Source of the DNA: Periconia sp. R9002 | Taxonomy: Eukaryota; Ascomycota; Dothideomycetes; Pleosporales; Periconiaceae | DNA length: 64,000 bases | Assembly (NCBI GenBank): GCA_023627715.1 | Contig: JAMAHW010000049.1 | Span: 220,450-284,449, forward strand | Direction of reading: 5' to 3' | Shown here: positions 25,989-37,519 of the stretch, piece by piece | Layout of the letters: each line of letters begins with the position of its first letter | Numbering within the stretch: position 1 is the first letter of the stretch | Made by a program: the position numbers and the translations under genes | Notes under the pieces: generated by a model | What the model was told of the DNA's origin: nothing | What the model saw: the letters and a program-made list of their open reading frames with translations, nothing else | The model's database searches: none

Positions 25989-27638
25989 ATGGAGCACCCG
26001 GGTATGCACCTGATTCTCTCCTGCATCCTCAGCCCTGGCTAATCTTTGAACAGAGAAACTTCAGAATGAGATTGTCTCAGAACATTCGACTTCCACCATG
26101 CCTCTAGACAGTACCTTGTCCGCCGAGGAAGAGGCCAGGTTGTTGCGCAAGATAGACCTTCGCGTCTTGCCGATGCTCTTCATTGTCTACATTGCCGCAT
26201 TCCTTGACCGGTAAGTTTGGTCATGCACCAAACTACACAACTATGTCGTCGCATACTCATTCGAGTTAATACAGTGCCAACATCTCCAATGCCCTCACTA
26301 TGGAGATGCCCAAGGAGCTTCACCTGAAAGGCCAGCAGCCCAATATTGCGCTCGCTCTGTTCTTCGTGCCATACATCTTGTTCGAAGTGCCCTCTAACAT
26401 TGCGATGAAGAAATTCTCTCCGCATGTTTGGCTTGCCCTCTGCTCGGGAGGCTTTGGTGTTGTGATGATTGGTCAAGGCTTCGTCAAGACCTACGGACAG
26501 CTCATTGCCACTCGCGTTCTGCTAGGCTTCTTCGAGGCAGGAATCTTCCCTGGCAGTTTCTATCTGATCAGTTTTTGGTACAAACGCGAAGAAGCGCAGA
26601 AGAGATTCACCATCTATTTCACGTCCGTTATTCTCGCGTCTGCATTTGGCGGTCTGCTCGCCACCGGCATAGCAAACATGAACGGCACTCAGGGATACTC
26701 AAACTGGAGGTGGATTTTCATCCTCGAAGGCATAGTAACCATGGTTGTGGCGTTTGCGGCCTACTTCTTCATCAGCGACTTCCCAAGCGAGGCTAAGTGG
26801 CTGACGGAGACTGAGAGGCAGTTCGTCATGGCCAAGAACGGAGAGAACAAAACAGGTGATGAACACCGAATCACTGGCAGGGACCTGGCGGCATTCTTCA
26901 AGGAACCTACCAACTATCTAGGGGCATTGATGTACTTTGGTGAGTGACTCCAAAAAAAAAAAAAGGAATCGACGTCCTGTCGTGTAAGCAGTCGTTCTAA
27001 CTCACCACGCATAGCCGTCGTTGTGCCCATCTACTCGTTTGCCTACTTCACGCCGACCAGTAAGTCATGGTTCAAATAAAAATTTGCGAAGTCCCATCTA
27101 ATCGCTCCGAATAGTCATCAAAGGGTTAGGATACAATGTAGTCCAAACTCAGCTCCACTCGGTGCCGCCATTTGCAGCTGCATTTGGCCTGTGCCTCGTC
27201 ACAGCATTCTTTTCGGACAGACTCAACATCCGCCTGCCGTTCGTTCTCGGCACCGCACTCATCACCATCATTGGACTCTCTATAATGATGACAATCCACA
27301 CTGGATTTTCTGTTCGATACCTGGGCGTCATTTTCATCTGCATGGGTATCTTCTCGGGCGCCCCGATCATCATCTGCTGGTATTTGATGAACCTTGACGG
27401 ACACAAAAACCGCGCCATCGGGTCGGCGTTCGTCATTTCTTTCGGTAATACGGGAGGTATTCTGGCGCCCTTCACCTTTCTCACCAAGTACGCACCATAC
27501 TACCGCACCGGATATGCAATCTGCATGGGCGTCACCTGCATGGGAGTGGCGGCCACCTTGGTTTACAGTCTGCTTATCATCAACAAAAACCGTTCCGGTC
27601 GTGGGCTCGGAAGCGAAAAGCACAAGTTGAAATTGTAA
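25989..27638 (+). CDS. MFS transporter, anion:cation symporter (allantoate/nicotinate permease-like)
   Basis: Five exons (25989-26001, 26054-26210, 26275-26939, 27015-27059, 27115-27638) give 467 residues. The family signature is clear: RKIDLRVLPMLFIVY into TM1, then FLDRANISNA, then GQGFVKTYGQLIATR and RVLLGFFEAGIFPG, and WRWIFILEGI in TM6, all typical of the ACS/TNA1-DAL5 group that carries nicotinate, allantoate or other organic anions with protons. Twelve membrane helices are expected and about that number can be seen. The first exon codes only the Met and three further residues plus one base; an alternative start is the ATG at 26099, which would drop the first 22 residues and still keep the whole conserved core. 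The fourth exon is just 45 bp. The substrate is not predictable. Confidence 0.9.
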
Positions 27639-29185
27639 AAGTCTGGGAAATTTCTTTTTCTCGGGTTTAGATGGATTTTCGGGTGGGTGGGAGTTCCCGC
27701 CAATGCCGGGACCTGGCGGGGTAGCTGCCGATGCACACCCCTTTTCTCGGCCATATAGCCCGAAAGGGCAAAACACTTGTAATTCAGCTGTGGGGATCGT
27801 GGACAGCATATTTCTCTCAAGACGCTCTATAGAGTTTCATTGGCATTCGTTTAATCATTCATGTAACTAGTTCTAGAGACATCAAAACAGTTCACATACT
27901 TCCTTCCACATTCGTTTGCGAAAGTCAGAATTATAGCCTTTTACGGCGAGGATGATCGTGAACCGCGGCTATTTAGGAAAGTGATATCGTAAAAAGATTT
28001 TCTGTGAATGTTCTACAATCCTTCTACAGAACGGCCCCCAAATGCATCCCTCACATATGAAAGAACCTTATCTCTGCACTCGACCATTCAACCCTTGCCA
28101 TCAAAGGTCAGTGAACCTTCTTTTGCTATTTAGCCTCGGCATTCGTAGGCTGGGCAGCATTCTGCGCACCAACTCTGTAGATGTACAGTTCGATGCAAGG
28201 CTCACAAGACTTTCTCCCCTGTTGCTTGTCGTTTAACAAGATTCAATGCAGCCATGGCATGCTGTGCGTTCCGAGGTGGGAAGGGGTTCGTCCATTTGAC
28301 CGAGACCCCAGGAAAAAAAGGCGTGTTGATCCTTTCGCGGCTGGCTCCATCACGGACCCTTAAACGAATTGGGGTAGGTGGTGTTAGCGATGGACATTTG
28401 ATTCGCTCGCTGCAGTTCTGCATATGAATACGAGTGTTAGCAAAGATGTTCAAGATGTGTTGTGATTCGCGCGAGTCTTCGTATCCGAGGCTCCCACCAT
28501 CTGCTCGTCTCCTTGGTATACCTCGCTGTTACTGGCTGTTTATGCAAGGCTGCGGTCTTACCCGAAAGTGCGAACTCTATCTCTTGAAGGGATTCTGGAA
28601 TCAACGCAACATTCGCATCCTTGTTCGTAAACCTAGCATCGCTTCTACTCTTCGCCATGGCATGATATTGGAAAGGCTGTCGCAGGAAGGGCTAAATGGG
28701 GTAAACTTCATGTATTAGCTACATTCTTGCTGCCATAACCTGTTGTCAACAATCTACTTTCGTAGTCCGAAGCTTACCAAGTGAGTATACACGCATCTGT
28801 AATGGAACAACAGGTGCACACATTCAATTCCCCGATACTTTTTGTTGTATCCCGGACTCAACGTTGTGCACAGATTTTATGGAACGAGCATGCATTGCAT
28901 GCGCTTCCTATAGTGTTGGTGGAATCTTCCTCTTCGGAGTGCGAGGCCAAATCATGCTCGTTCGATATTGTATCAGGTCCAAGAATTTCTATCAAGATAG
29001 ATGTTCAGCGATCTCTATGAAGGGTGAAACGGTTTTTGGCGTCACGATTCCTAATATTTGTGCGACCTTCGTCGGGAGTTGCGTAAGCAATGCATGCCCC
29101 ACGTTAGCCCCCTCATTACTGTGCCTCATGCAAGAAACACTGATATATTGAGTCGCACGTGTGAGATCTTCACGCCATAACCATC
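27639..29185. other. Intergenic region, no gene supported
   Basis: About 1.5 kb between the MFS and ThDP-enzyme genes, both on the plus strand. AT-rich, only short broken frames, no repeat recognised. Confidence 0.4.
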
Positions 29186-31350
29186 ATGATGGCTCTCCGT
29201 ATAGCTTTGCTGCGAATGCGAAAGCCGCATGGTCTGGCCAAGTCAAGTTACACAAGTCGAAAAACCCTGATCCACGCACCTTTTCGGCCTGTCGCTCACG
29301 CGCCTTCAGCCCCCAGGTTTCACAATGCAGTGAGAGCCCTAACCACCACCACGACAACTACCACCCCGGACGGCAACACCGAAAATGGCAAAAACAGATA
29401 TACTACGGCCTTTGCTCTGTTCGAAGCGCTTTGGGAAGCCGGTGTCACAACATGTTTCGTCAACGTTGGCTCTGACCATCCATCCGTTATTGAGGCCATC
29501 ATCAAGGGGAAGAGAGAACGGGGCAAGTCATGGCCCCGGATGATTACATGTCCGTCCGAAGTCACCGCAATATCTATGGCCGACGGGTACGCCCGTGTAA
29601 CTGGGAAACCCCAAGCTGTTATCGTTCATGTAGACGTGGGCACTCAGGCCCTGGGGCAAGGCATCCACAATGCGTCTGCCGGTCGGGCTCCTGTATTTAT
29701 TTTTGCCGGTCTGTGTCCCTACACCGAGTCGGGTGAATTGAAGGGCTCCCGCACAGAATACATGCACTGGTTGCAGGAGCCCCAAGATCAGAAGGCCATC
29801 GTACGCCAGTATTGCAGATACACTGGTGAGGTACGCACTGGTCTGAATGTAAAACAGTCTGTTGCTCGTGCTTTACAGTTCGCTTCGAGCGGTCCAAAGG
29901 GTCCAGTCTATCTAACCGCTGCACGGGAGGTCTTGGCCGAGGAGATTGAGTCCTATTCTTTGAACCAAGACCACTGGGTGCCTGTAGGACCTAGCGCCCT
30001 TCCTTCAGATGCCGTGAAAGAAATCGCAACACAGCTCATCGAGGCTGAGCGACCTCTAATTATCACTGGCTATTCTGGGAGAGATAGACGCACCCCCGAC
30101 CTTCTCGTAGCGTTGGCGGATCTGGTTCCTGGAATTCGTGTCCACGATACCGGCGGCAGCGACGTATGCTTTCCCTCTTCGCACCCTGCCTCCGAAGGGT
30201 TTCGCCTCAGCTTCGATGAATGCACTAAAGACGCCGACACAATCCTACTTCTGGATTGCGACGTTCCGTGGATTCCATCTCGCAATGCGCCGACGAAAGA
30301 TGCCAAGATCTACCACATTGATATTGACCCGCTCAACCAACAGATCCCTGTATCGTTCTTTCCTGCCCACGGAAGATGGAAAGCCGACAGCTTTACTGCC
30401 CTTTCCCAACTCGTTGAACACATCCAAAACGACGCTGTGTTGGCAGAAGCGGTGAAGAGTGAGAAGTATAGACGTCGCGCAGAGAAGCAGACTGAAAAGT
30501 AGGTTACATTGAAATCCAGAAGTAGCATGATTTTGCCACTTGCAGGCTCAGATGGCCCTTGACTTGTTTCGCGTGAAAGTCACTAACCTTCGACGTGTGG
30601 CTTAGGTACCGCTCCCGCCTCGATCATATAAACAGCCAAGCAGAATACACTCAAGAAGCCCCTCTCAATATCCACAATATTGGATACGTCCTGCGTAAAG
30701 CTCTACCGGAAACCACAGATTTCGTCGTAGAAGCCGTGACATCCGGACAAGCACTCCACGACCAGATACAGCCCAGCCGACCCGGTAGCTGGATCAACTG
30801 TGGCGGCACCGGGATAGGATGGAGCAATGGCGCTGTACTGGGCGTGAAGATGGCGTTGATGGATAGAGACGAGAAAAACGAACACCAACCAAACCTCGTT
30901 TGCCAAATCGTCGGCGACGGAAGTTTGATGTGTGCTGCACCTTCCAGCGCCTTTTGGGTGGCGGGGAAGTACAAGATCCCCATTGTCACTATCGTCTTGA
31001 ACAACGGCGGTAAGTTCATTTGTCTCCACGGAAGAGTCTGCAAGTCTGATCTATTCTCAGGTTGGAAAGCCCCTCGTAACTCGACCGAGCTCGTCTATCC
31101 GGACGGTCTCAATAAACATGCCACCGATGAAGAGCTCAATATTTCTTTTGCTCCCACGCCAAACTACGGTAAACTGGCAGAGGCCGCAACTGGTGCCGAG
31201 GAAAATGACTGGATGGTAGGTGTCCGGGCAAAGACAGTCGGCGAGTTGGAGTCTGCCCTCAATGAGGCGGTACAAAGAGTGCACGGCGAACATAAAGGAA
31301 TGCTGATTGAGGTTCTGATGCCAGACGGCAAGGGAAACGCAGCTAAGTAG
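29186..31350 (+). CDS. Thiamine-diphosphate-dependent enzyme, acetolactate synthase-like
   Basis: Three exons (29186-30498, 30606-31009, 31061-31350) give 668 residues. The order is N-terminal PYR domain, central Rossmann domain and C-terminal PP domain, as in acetolactate synthase, benzoylformate decarboxylase and 2-hydroxyacyl-CoA lyase. CPSEVTAISMADGYARVTG holds the Glu that activates the cofactor. GDGSLM and, 26 residues further, NNGG form the ThDP/Mg2+-binding motif; the second intron falls inside NNGG and the join restores it. The first 65 residues are basic, rich in Arg, Ser and Thr, and lack acidic residues, which suggests a mitochondrial presequence. A loop at about 455-485 is charged and longer than usual. 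It is not the canonical Ilv2, and the reaction (carboligation or 2-keto acid decarboxylation) cannot be fixed from sequence. Confidence 0.85.
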
Positions 31351-32980
31351 AATTTTCTGTCAGGTTGTACGCTCCTTGTGATTTGTAAAAACGTCAGAAC
31401 ACGATGAGAGAGGAGCATCGACTTCACAGTAGTAAGCTCAGGTGTAGGTGATTCCAGTAACATGGCATCAAGGAGCTTCTGATACCTATTAAGGGTAACT
31501 AAGTTCTACATAGCTTTTGCGCTAAAAATTCTATCAATCTTGTGTGACACAGGAACATAATGAACAATCACCATGCAGCCCTACCCGACGGTACCATATG
31601 ATGATGAAAGCTCACGCTAAGCAACTTGTGGGGAGATACTTTTCAATCTTATCGATGCTGGGCAACGAGGGCAATCAGGTGTTACATATTGTAATTAAGT
31701 GTGTGTTCTGTCTCTAGTTTGTCGAACACCGAATTTGTTCAGATATCAAAGAAGTATATTTCTTTGAAAGTTTGAGGGATCTCAGTAAGACATTACAAAC
31801 CATAGTGCTACGAACTAGTCACAACCAAATGAACGAAGCTTGTATGTGAGATGTATTCTTTGACTGAGCCTTGGAGATAATTCTCTGGCACTCTTGTGAT
31901 ATAATAAGTAGCTATATGAATACTTGAGTGATCTTTTTACCCACTCGATTAAGCATTTCCATGGTTGCAGTCACCCCACTGGTGCAATTGCTTGCCCATT
32001 TTCACACCCATGGTCGGCTATATGCATCTCCCCTGGGTAGCAGGGTGAAGATGCCATCTCAGCTGTATATTTAATAACTACCGTTATAAATCTAGTCTTC
32101 GAATGCGCTTTAAAAAAGGTCTATCTAGTATCTCAGTGAGAAATCAACATACCTGTTAGACTCTACATGTTCGTGTGAGTCGAAGTCATGTTTCGTCAGA
32201 TCGACTATTGTATAGCACTGATGCATGAAATAACATCTCTCACTGAGATGAATCTGATTGTCGGTACCGAATATAGTGTTGGCCACTATACACATTCTAG
32301 GGTTTCTGAAATCGGCCCGCGGTGAACGTTAGAACAACAGAGAAACAGAGCTTACCAGACCCAAAACTATCGGCCCGATCGATCCATCAAATCAGCGAGT
32401 CTTCTCGCAAAAATGTCTCGAAGTAGATATCTGCACCAAACAATTCATCCACTTGCACTAAAACATTGGCGACCATTCCAGCCCCGCATTTGATACTTCT
32501 CACATGCCAGTTTGCACGTACTTGGCAACGCTCGAACAACTGTTACCATGTTATGGTTCATGTTTAGGCTGCGGGTTATATCGAAAATGAATTGCATAGT
32601 AGGGAAAATTCGATATAAAAAAACGCATAGTGAAACAAGTAGGTGGATGTGTTCTATGTGAGCTGTTGATGAAAGCCTTCCCAATCTAGCGTCCTGAATA
32701 GCGACTAACACTGGTGGAACAATCAAACTGTGGAATGGAGCTAAAATAGTTAGGTTAGAGTTTATTGCAGTCTCAAGTCTCATCTGTGAAGGCAGTTGGC
32801 TAAGTGAATGCTTCGCTCTCTCTTGGAATAACTGACTGGAGAACTGTCAAATCGATATTTTTTTAGGATAGTGGGACTGCACATACACAGTTATTGCGGC
32901 TCGAGTTAATAACATCACTCAGAATACATTGGCTGGATAGCCCTCAATTTTTCGGAATTTTCTTCCGAGGTACAAAGTTG
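31351..32980. other. AT-rich intergenic region, no gene supported
   Basis: Strongly AT-rich 1.6 kb with only short broken frames. Composition suggests old, mutated repeat sequence, but I could not identify a family. Confidence 0.4.
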
Positions 32981-33080
32981 TATCAGAATACCACGTGGCG
33001 TGGCGTTTTAAGACCTCGATCGCTCACTGAATGACTCTTAATTAAGTTAAGCCAGCTTTGTACGCGTATACGTATTGGGT
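32981..33080. mobile_element. Decayed MITE-like copy, family A
   Basis: Starts tatcagaataccacgtggc, matching the left arm of the intact element at 12030, including the leading TA. An internal segment (agccagctttgtacgcg) matches internal sequence of the copy at 46269. The right end is not recognisable, so the end coordinate is only how far the similarity can be followed. Confidence 0.45.
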
Positions 33081-33703
33081 AGTGTTGTAGGGTTAGCCCA
33101 TATGAATGGGTTTAGGAATAAGGTTCGGATTGTAGCGCCCCGAACGAAACAGCCGTCGCTCAAATTGATTCGAAAAATCATCAATCAATCTCGAACAAGA
33201 TATCAATAAATAGTTTAGGAGGCTGTATACTTATTCCGATTCACTGATGAGCATGCTCATATTTTTGCGAGATACGTGCACTTTTATCACGAACAGCAAG
33301 CCTGACTGTGAACCATCGTATTGCTTCATCTTGTATTCTACAAGAAAGAAGAAAGACGAAGCCAGTTTTACGGAATGAAAAGCCTGCGTACTTACTTTTT
33401 TTTAATCAGATGATCCAGATACACTCGAGAATTAAGGTTTCTGTAGTCATCAAAAGTGTTTTCTTCTTCGCAATTGATTGGTGTAATCAGTATCATTCTG
33501 ATTGCGATGATATTCTCGCCACTCGCATGACAAAAGGCTCCGAAACAAGTGAATGCGACGACGGCATGAATTAGCTCAGAACCATTGCTTCATACGCGCA
33601 TATCGAAAAGTAGTGACATATTCCAACTTTATGGTAAAAAGTATTGATCCCCCAAAGCGAGCAGCGAAACTCATCACGCTGTCCCATTCTCAATCTGCAT
33701 GTT
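33081..33703. other. Intergenic region 5' of the CFEM receptor gene
   Basis: AT-rich. The segment at about 33448-33490 shares some 35 bp with 16512-16550. No gene seen. Confidence 0.35.
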
Positions 33704-35598
33704 ATGAGGACTGGAATCATACCATGCATTGCAGCCACCTTGCTGGTAGGTGGGGTGGCGCAATCACTTTCAAGTGGGAGTGACACAATGCTGAGTATGA
33801 TGACCGATATTCCTCCATGCGGAGTATGTCTACTACTGCAACTTTCATCGATGGGAGTGAGTGCTGATTTTACGTAGCTCGAATGCCTGATACAAGAGAT
33901 GCCCTCGATCGGCTGCTCCCTGGTCGATGTTCAGTGTCAGTGCTCATCGAAAAATGCGACGCAGATCCTTCAGCCCTGTCTACTCAAAAAGTGCTCCTAC
34001 AATGAGACATTCAGTAAGTCTCCAATATCTACATTAGTCAACGAAATTCTGCTCACAGCGTTCAGCTCTTCTGAAAATGCAAGGAAAACTATGTAACAAG
34101 CCTCATGATACTCGAGCAGCAGCCTCAGAAATCACTGGCTGGGTGTCCGTAATAGTTTCCATCGTCGCTGTCGCCGTGAGGTTTCTATCGAGATATGTGG
34201 GTGGCAGCAAATTTTGGTGGGATGACTGGTGTCATATGGGCGCAACCGTATGTCCAAAGATATCTCTCTGACACATAAACTCACAGCAATCCAGATCCTC
34301 ATTGTTCCTGCCTCTGTCATATTGATTATCAGTAAGTATTCAGAGCTAGATCAATGCCAGACCAGCTCATCATTGCTCTCTAGATTCCAGATCAGGATTA
34401 GGAAATCACCTCTGGGATTTGACATATCAACAAGTCAAAGACATCGGTCGTTTGAGTAAGTTTGTCCAATATGTGGTATTCAAAGATCAAAAATGGCTAA
34501 TCAACACAGCATACATAATGACCCCACTCTGGGCCGTTAATCTACTCCTACTAAAGTTCAGCATTCTCACCATGTATCTCCGCATATTCCCAAACAAATG
34601 GCTCAGACGAGGCGTTGCAGTTTTTACTGTCTTCACCATCTTCTATACCGTCCCTCTCATTTTCCTCGCGGCGTTTCAGTGCAATCCAGTGCATGCCACA
34701 TGGGATCTGGACGTGCAGAAAAAACCGGGCACCAAATGCATCGACTGGATTGCTGTGTTACGAGCGACTGTTGTCTTCGAAGTAATTGCGGAGATAGTAC
34801 TCTTCGTACTGCCCATCCCCATAGTGATGAAGTTACAAATGCAAAAGTCGAAGAAAATTATACTCATAGGCTTTTTTGGTCTCGGCATCACGTATGTTGC
34901 TCATCTCATATGTCATTCCAGTATTCACGAGATCAAGCTGACAAGTTCATAGTATCATAGGAATATCTATCGCTCGTCTTCCCACCCTCCCTGGCATAAT
35001 ATCGACGACAGATCAAACATACACCACCGTACCTGGCGGCGTGCTTGGATTTGCCGCGAGCATAGCAGGCCATATATGCGCGGCCACGCCAACTGTTCGG
35101 GCTCTCCAGCGCGCCGTTGGTGAGTTCTTCAAACGCCTCTGTGGCGGCGACCGTTTTCGCTTCAAATACAGCAACACTTTCGAAGATGGTAAATCAATGC
35201 CGAGTAACAGCACCACGGAACAAGATGGGAAATCACTACCCAGTACAAACACTAACGGATCAAGTGAAAAGGGGTCGATCCCTGTCACCGCAGTACCTCT
35301 TGAGCCGGGTGATTACCCTCCGGATGCCTCTCATCTCACCTCCCACAACGCCGCATCTATTCCCGCCCAAAATGACGCCTTTGGGGATGGATTGCCACAA
35401 AAAAGGTCCTGGCCGCGGAATTTGAGCTCTCGAAGACAAATTTATGAAAGAAAAGATAACAAACTTCAACAACTTAAGCCTGCTTTGGGTAGAAATGCGT
35501 GGACAAGCAATGTACCTAGCAATTATGGGGATAGAGTCGTTGTTCGAGAAGAAAGTCCTAAAGGGGTAGTGATCGTTGCGTATAGCGCATTTGTATAA
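33704..35598 (+). CDS. CFEM-domain 7TM receptor-like protein (PTH11-type)
   Basis: Seven exons (33704-33823, 33878-34013, 34066-34247, 34295-34331, 34384-34455, 34510-34891, 34953-35598) join in phase to 524 residues. A signal peptide (about 1-20) is followed by a CFEM domain with all eight cysteines: PPCGLEC, then IGC, VQCQC, QPC, KKC and KLC at the exon 2/3 join. Seven membrane helices follow (for example GWVSVIVSIVAVAVRF), with WWDDW, GLGNHLWDL and KFSILTMYLRIF as family landmarks. The C-terminal tail of about 170 residues is polar, Ser/Pro-rich and presumably cytoplasmic. This is the architecture of Magnaporthe PTH11, a surface-sensing receptor acting upstream of cAMP signalling during appressorium formation. 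Introns are 47-61 bp. The acceptor choices of introns 4 and 5 were made by fit to family motifs. Confidence 0.8.
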
Positions 35599-36353
35599 AG
35601 AAGCACAGATTGTTCCTATACATTCCACCTCATATATCCATAAGTCTCTCATTCACTCAAGGGGCTGACTAGGTTTTGAAACCTTTGTTCAAGCTACTAC
35701 ATAAACAATGAAGCGATAACTTCAGATTTACAACATATTGCTAGTAAATACATACCCAGGAACGATGCTACTGGAGCAGTGGCCTGTTCTGTGCGTATGG
35801 AACCGACACTGTTCGGCTTCCTCACAAGTCTCCCAACATTCTTAGTTCTTCTGTGCCATATTATCTTCTAGTAGACTGACTGGCAAGTTGAGCTAGTCAC
35901 GTCACCTCAAATTCTGCATTTTCTAATTTTGCCGTGAATCGACGTCCAAGTTCGTTCTCTAGTGAGATGGCAGGACACCCATACTTACATACAAGGGAAA
36001 GGGGAAGAGGTCGTCGCGCACGAATTAAAGTTACTGTTAAGAATCCATTGGCAATTAATAGTAAAATGGTGTTTGCTGAGGCTCATAAAATCTCTGGCGT
36101 ATGTAACACGTGCAATCATTTACTAGATCCAAATGTCCATACAGCCATCTGTGCTCTATTTTTGGGATGTATCGACATTGATATTTATGGAAAAACTCCA
36201 AGAAACACCATAACAAGACAAGACGATTGGAAAAGAAGAAACGATTCAACCAAGCTGAATCATGTGATGTGGGTGGACTACATATGTACCCATAAGAGAA
36301 AAAGTCAAATTGATGTCAGTTGCGAGCCCTACATGAAATGCGCGATAGTCAAT
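35599..36353. other. Intergenic region between convergent genes
   Basis: AT-rich 3' flanks of the CFEM receptor and lectin genes. A 147-codon open frame that runs over the lectin 3' end has no coding character and is not called. Confidence 0.4.
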
Positions 36354-37519
36354 CTAAGCTCCAGTGTCAACAAATGATCCGCCCAAATCATCCCAGTTGG
36401 AGCCTGAGGGGACCCATTGAGTTCCGTCCCACTGCTTTATCTTCATTTTTCCGTCACTGCCGGAGCACATGAGGGCTTGGTGATTCTCACCCCAGGAGCC
36501 CGCTGCAGGAGCTCCTTTACAACCACTGCCCATATTATCCCAGCTACTCCAACCGCTACCACTCGTCCATTTCTTATGATACATCTGGGGTGACGTTAAT
36601 CCATGTGCAGCATGAAAATCAAAACATCTTGTACTTACATTTCCATCGTTACCCTTGCCATAGCAGGACATGTGTCCAGAACCCCAAGAAACCGCTCCCG
36701 GTGAGCTAGCAAATGATCCGCCCAGCGACTGCCAGCCCGCCCACCCACCAGAGTTGGAGTAAGAGCGCCACCACATCTGGTCCTAGTTAGCTAATTTATA
36801 AAGAAAAACAGTAAATGTGTTCCTCAAACCTCATGATTATCACCAACCCCGTAGACATCCATGTAGCCAGAAGCGCGTGATATGACTATCACCTGGCTAA
36901 TGAAAACACCACCAAGGGAATTCCAACCTCCCCATCCGTTACCAGTATAAGTCTTATACCAAAGACCGTAATCAGATCCAACTCCGTATATGCTGCGCGT
37001 ACCAGAGTTCCACGTCGTGTATGAGGGAGGAGCATGCCAGAATGTACCACCGAGAGACTCCCACCCGCCCCATCCATTGCCATTGTTGGTCTTGACCCAC
37101 ATTCCACCGTCGGTTCCCACTCCGCCAACACTCGATCCACCCGATCCCCAAGTGGTCGATGCGGGAGGTGACTGAAATGTTCCACCCATATCGTTCCAAC
37201 CGCCCCAGCTTCCAGAGGAGCCGTTCTTGGTCCACATCTGCAAGTTGATATGAGCACACGTCAGTCAGTCAACATCAAGAACTCATACTTTGCCATCATT
37301 TCCAACACCCCACATCATCACATTCCCCGAAGGCCACGTACCCGCCGTCGGCATCCATTTGAAATCCCCGCCCAAGTCGTCCCAACCTGTCTTGGAAGGA
37401 ACGTAGCTCATTCCTGGTGCATATTAGCGGCTGCGACACGGTATTAGGAAAAAAGTGGGAATACCGTTCCAGCTTTTATGTTTGTAATGCTTATCCGATC
37501 CACAACCAATCATATTCAT
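36354..37519 (-). CDS. PLL-like seven-repeat beta-propeller lectin
   Basis: Five exons on the minus strand (37519-37465, 37413-37289, 37237-36830, 36776-36639, 36584-36354) give 318 residues. The chain is seven repeats of about 45 residues built on GWxxLGGxF, then a Pro-rich turn, SWGSG, an inner strand ending in GVGxDG, and MWxK. These repeats match the DUF346/PLL family of seven-bladed propeller lectins from Photorhabdus, which bind fucose or O-methylated sugars through Trp- and Gly-rich pockets. The last half-repeat (NWDDLGGSF) would pair with the N-terminal strands to close the ring. No signal peptide is visible, so it is cytosolic or leaves by a non-classical route. Introns 2, 3 and 4 are all phase 0 and lie at the same point of the repeat. 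The start is uncertain: the frame stays open upstream, reading SFGSNR just before the Met, which also fits the repeat. Confidence 0.8.

Noticed and set aside
35934..36377. A 147-codon plus-strand frame between the CFEM receptor and lectin genes
   Set aside because: It overlaps the 3' end of the lectin gene, lies in AT-rich DNA, has no family feature and no splice or promoter support.
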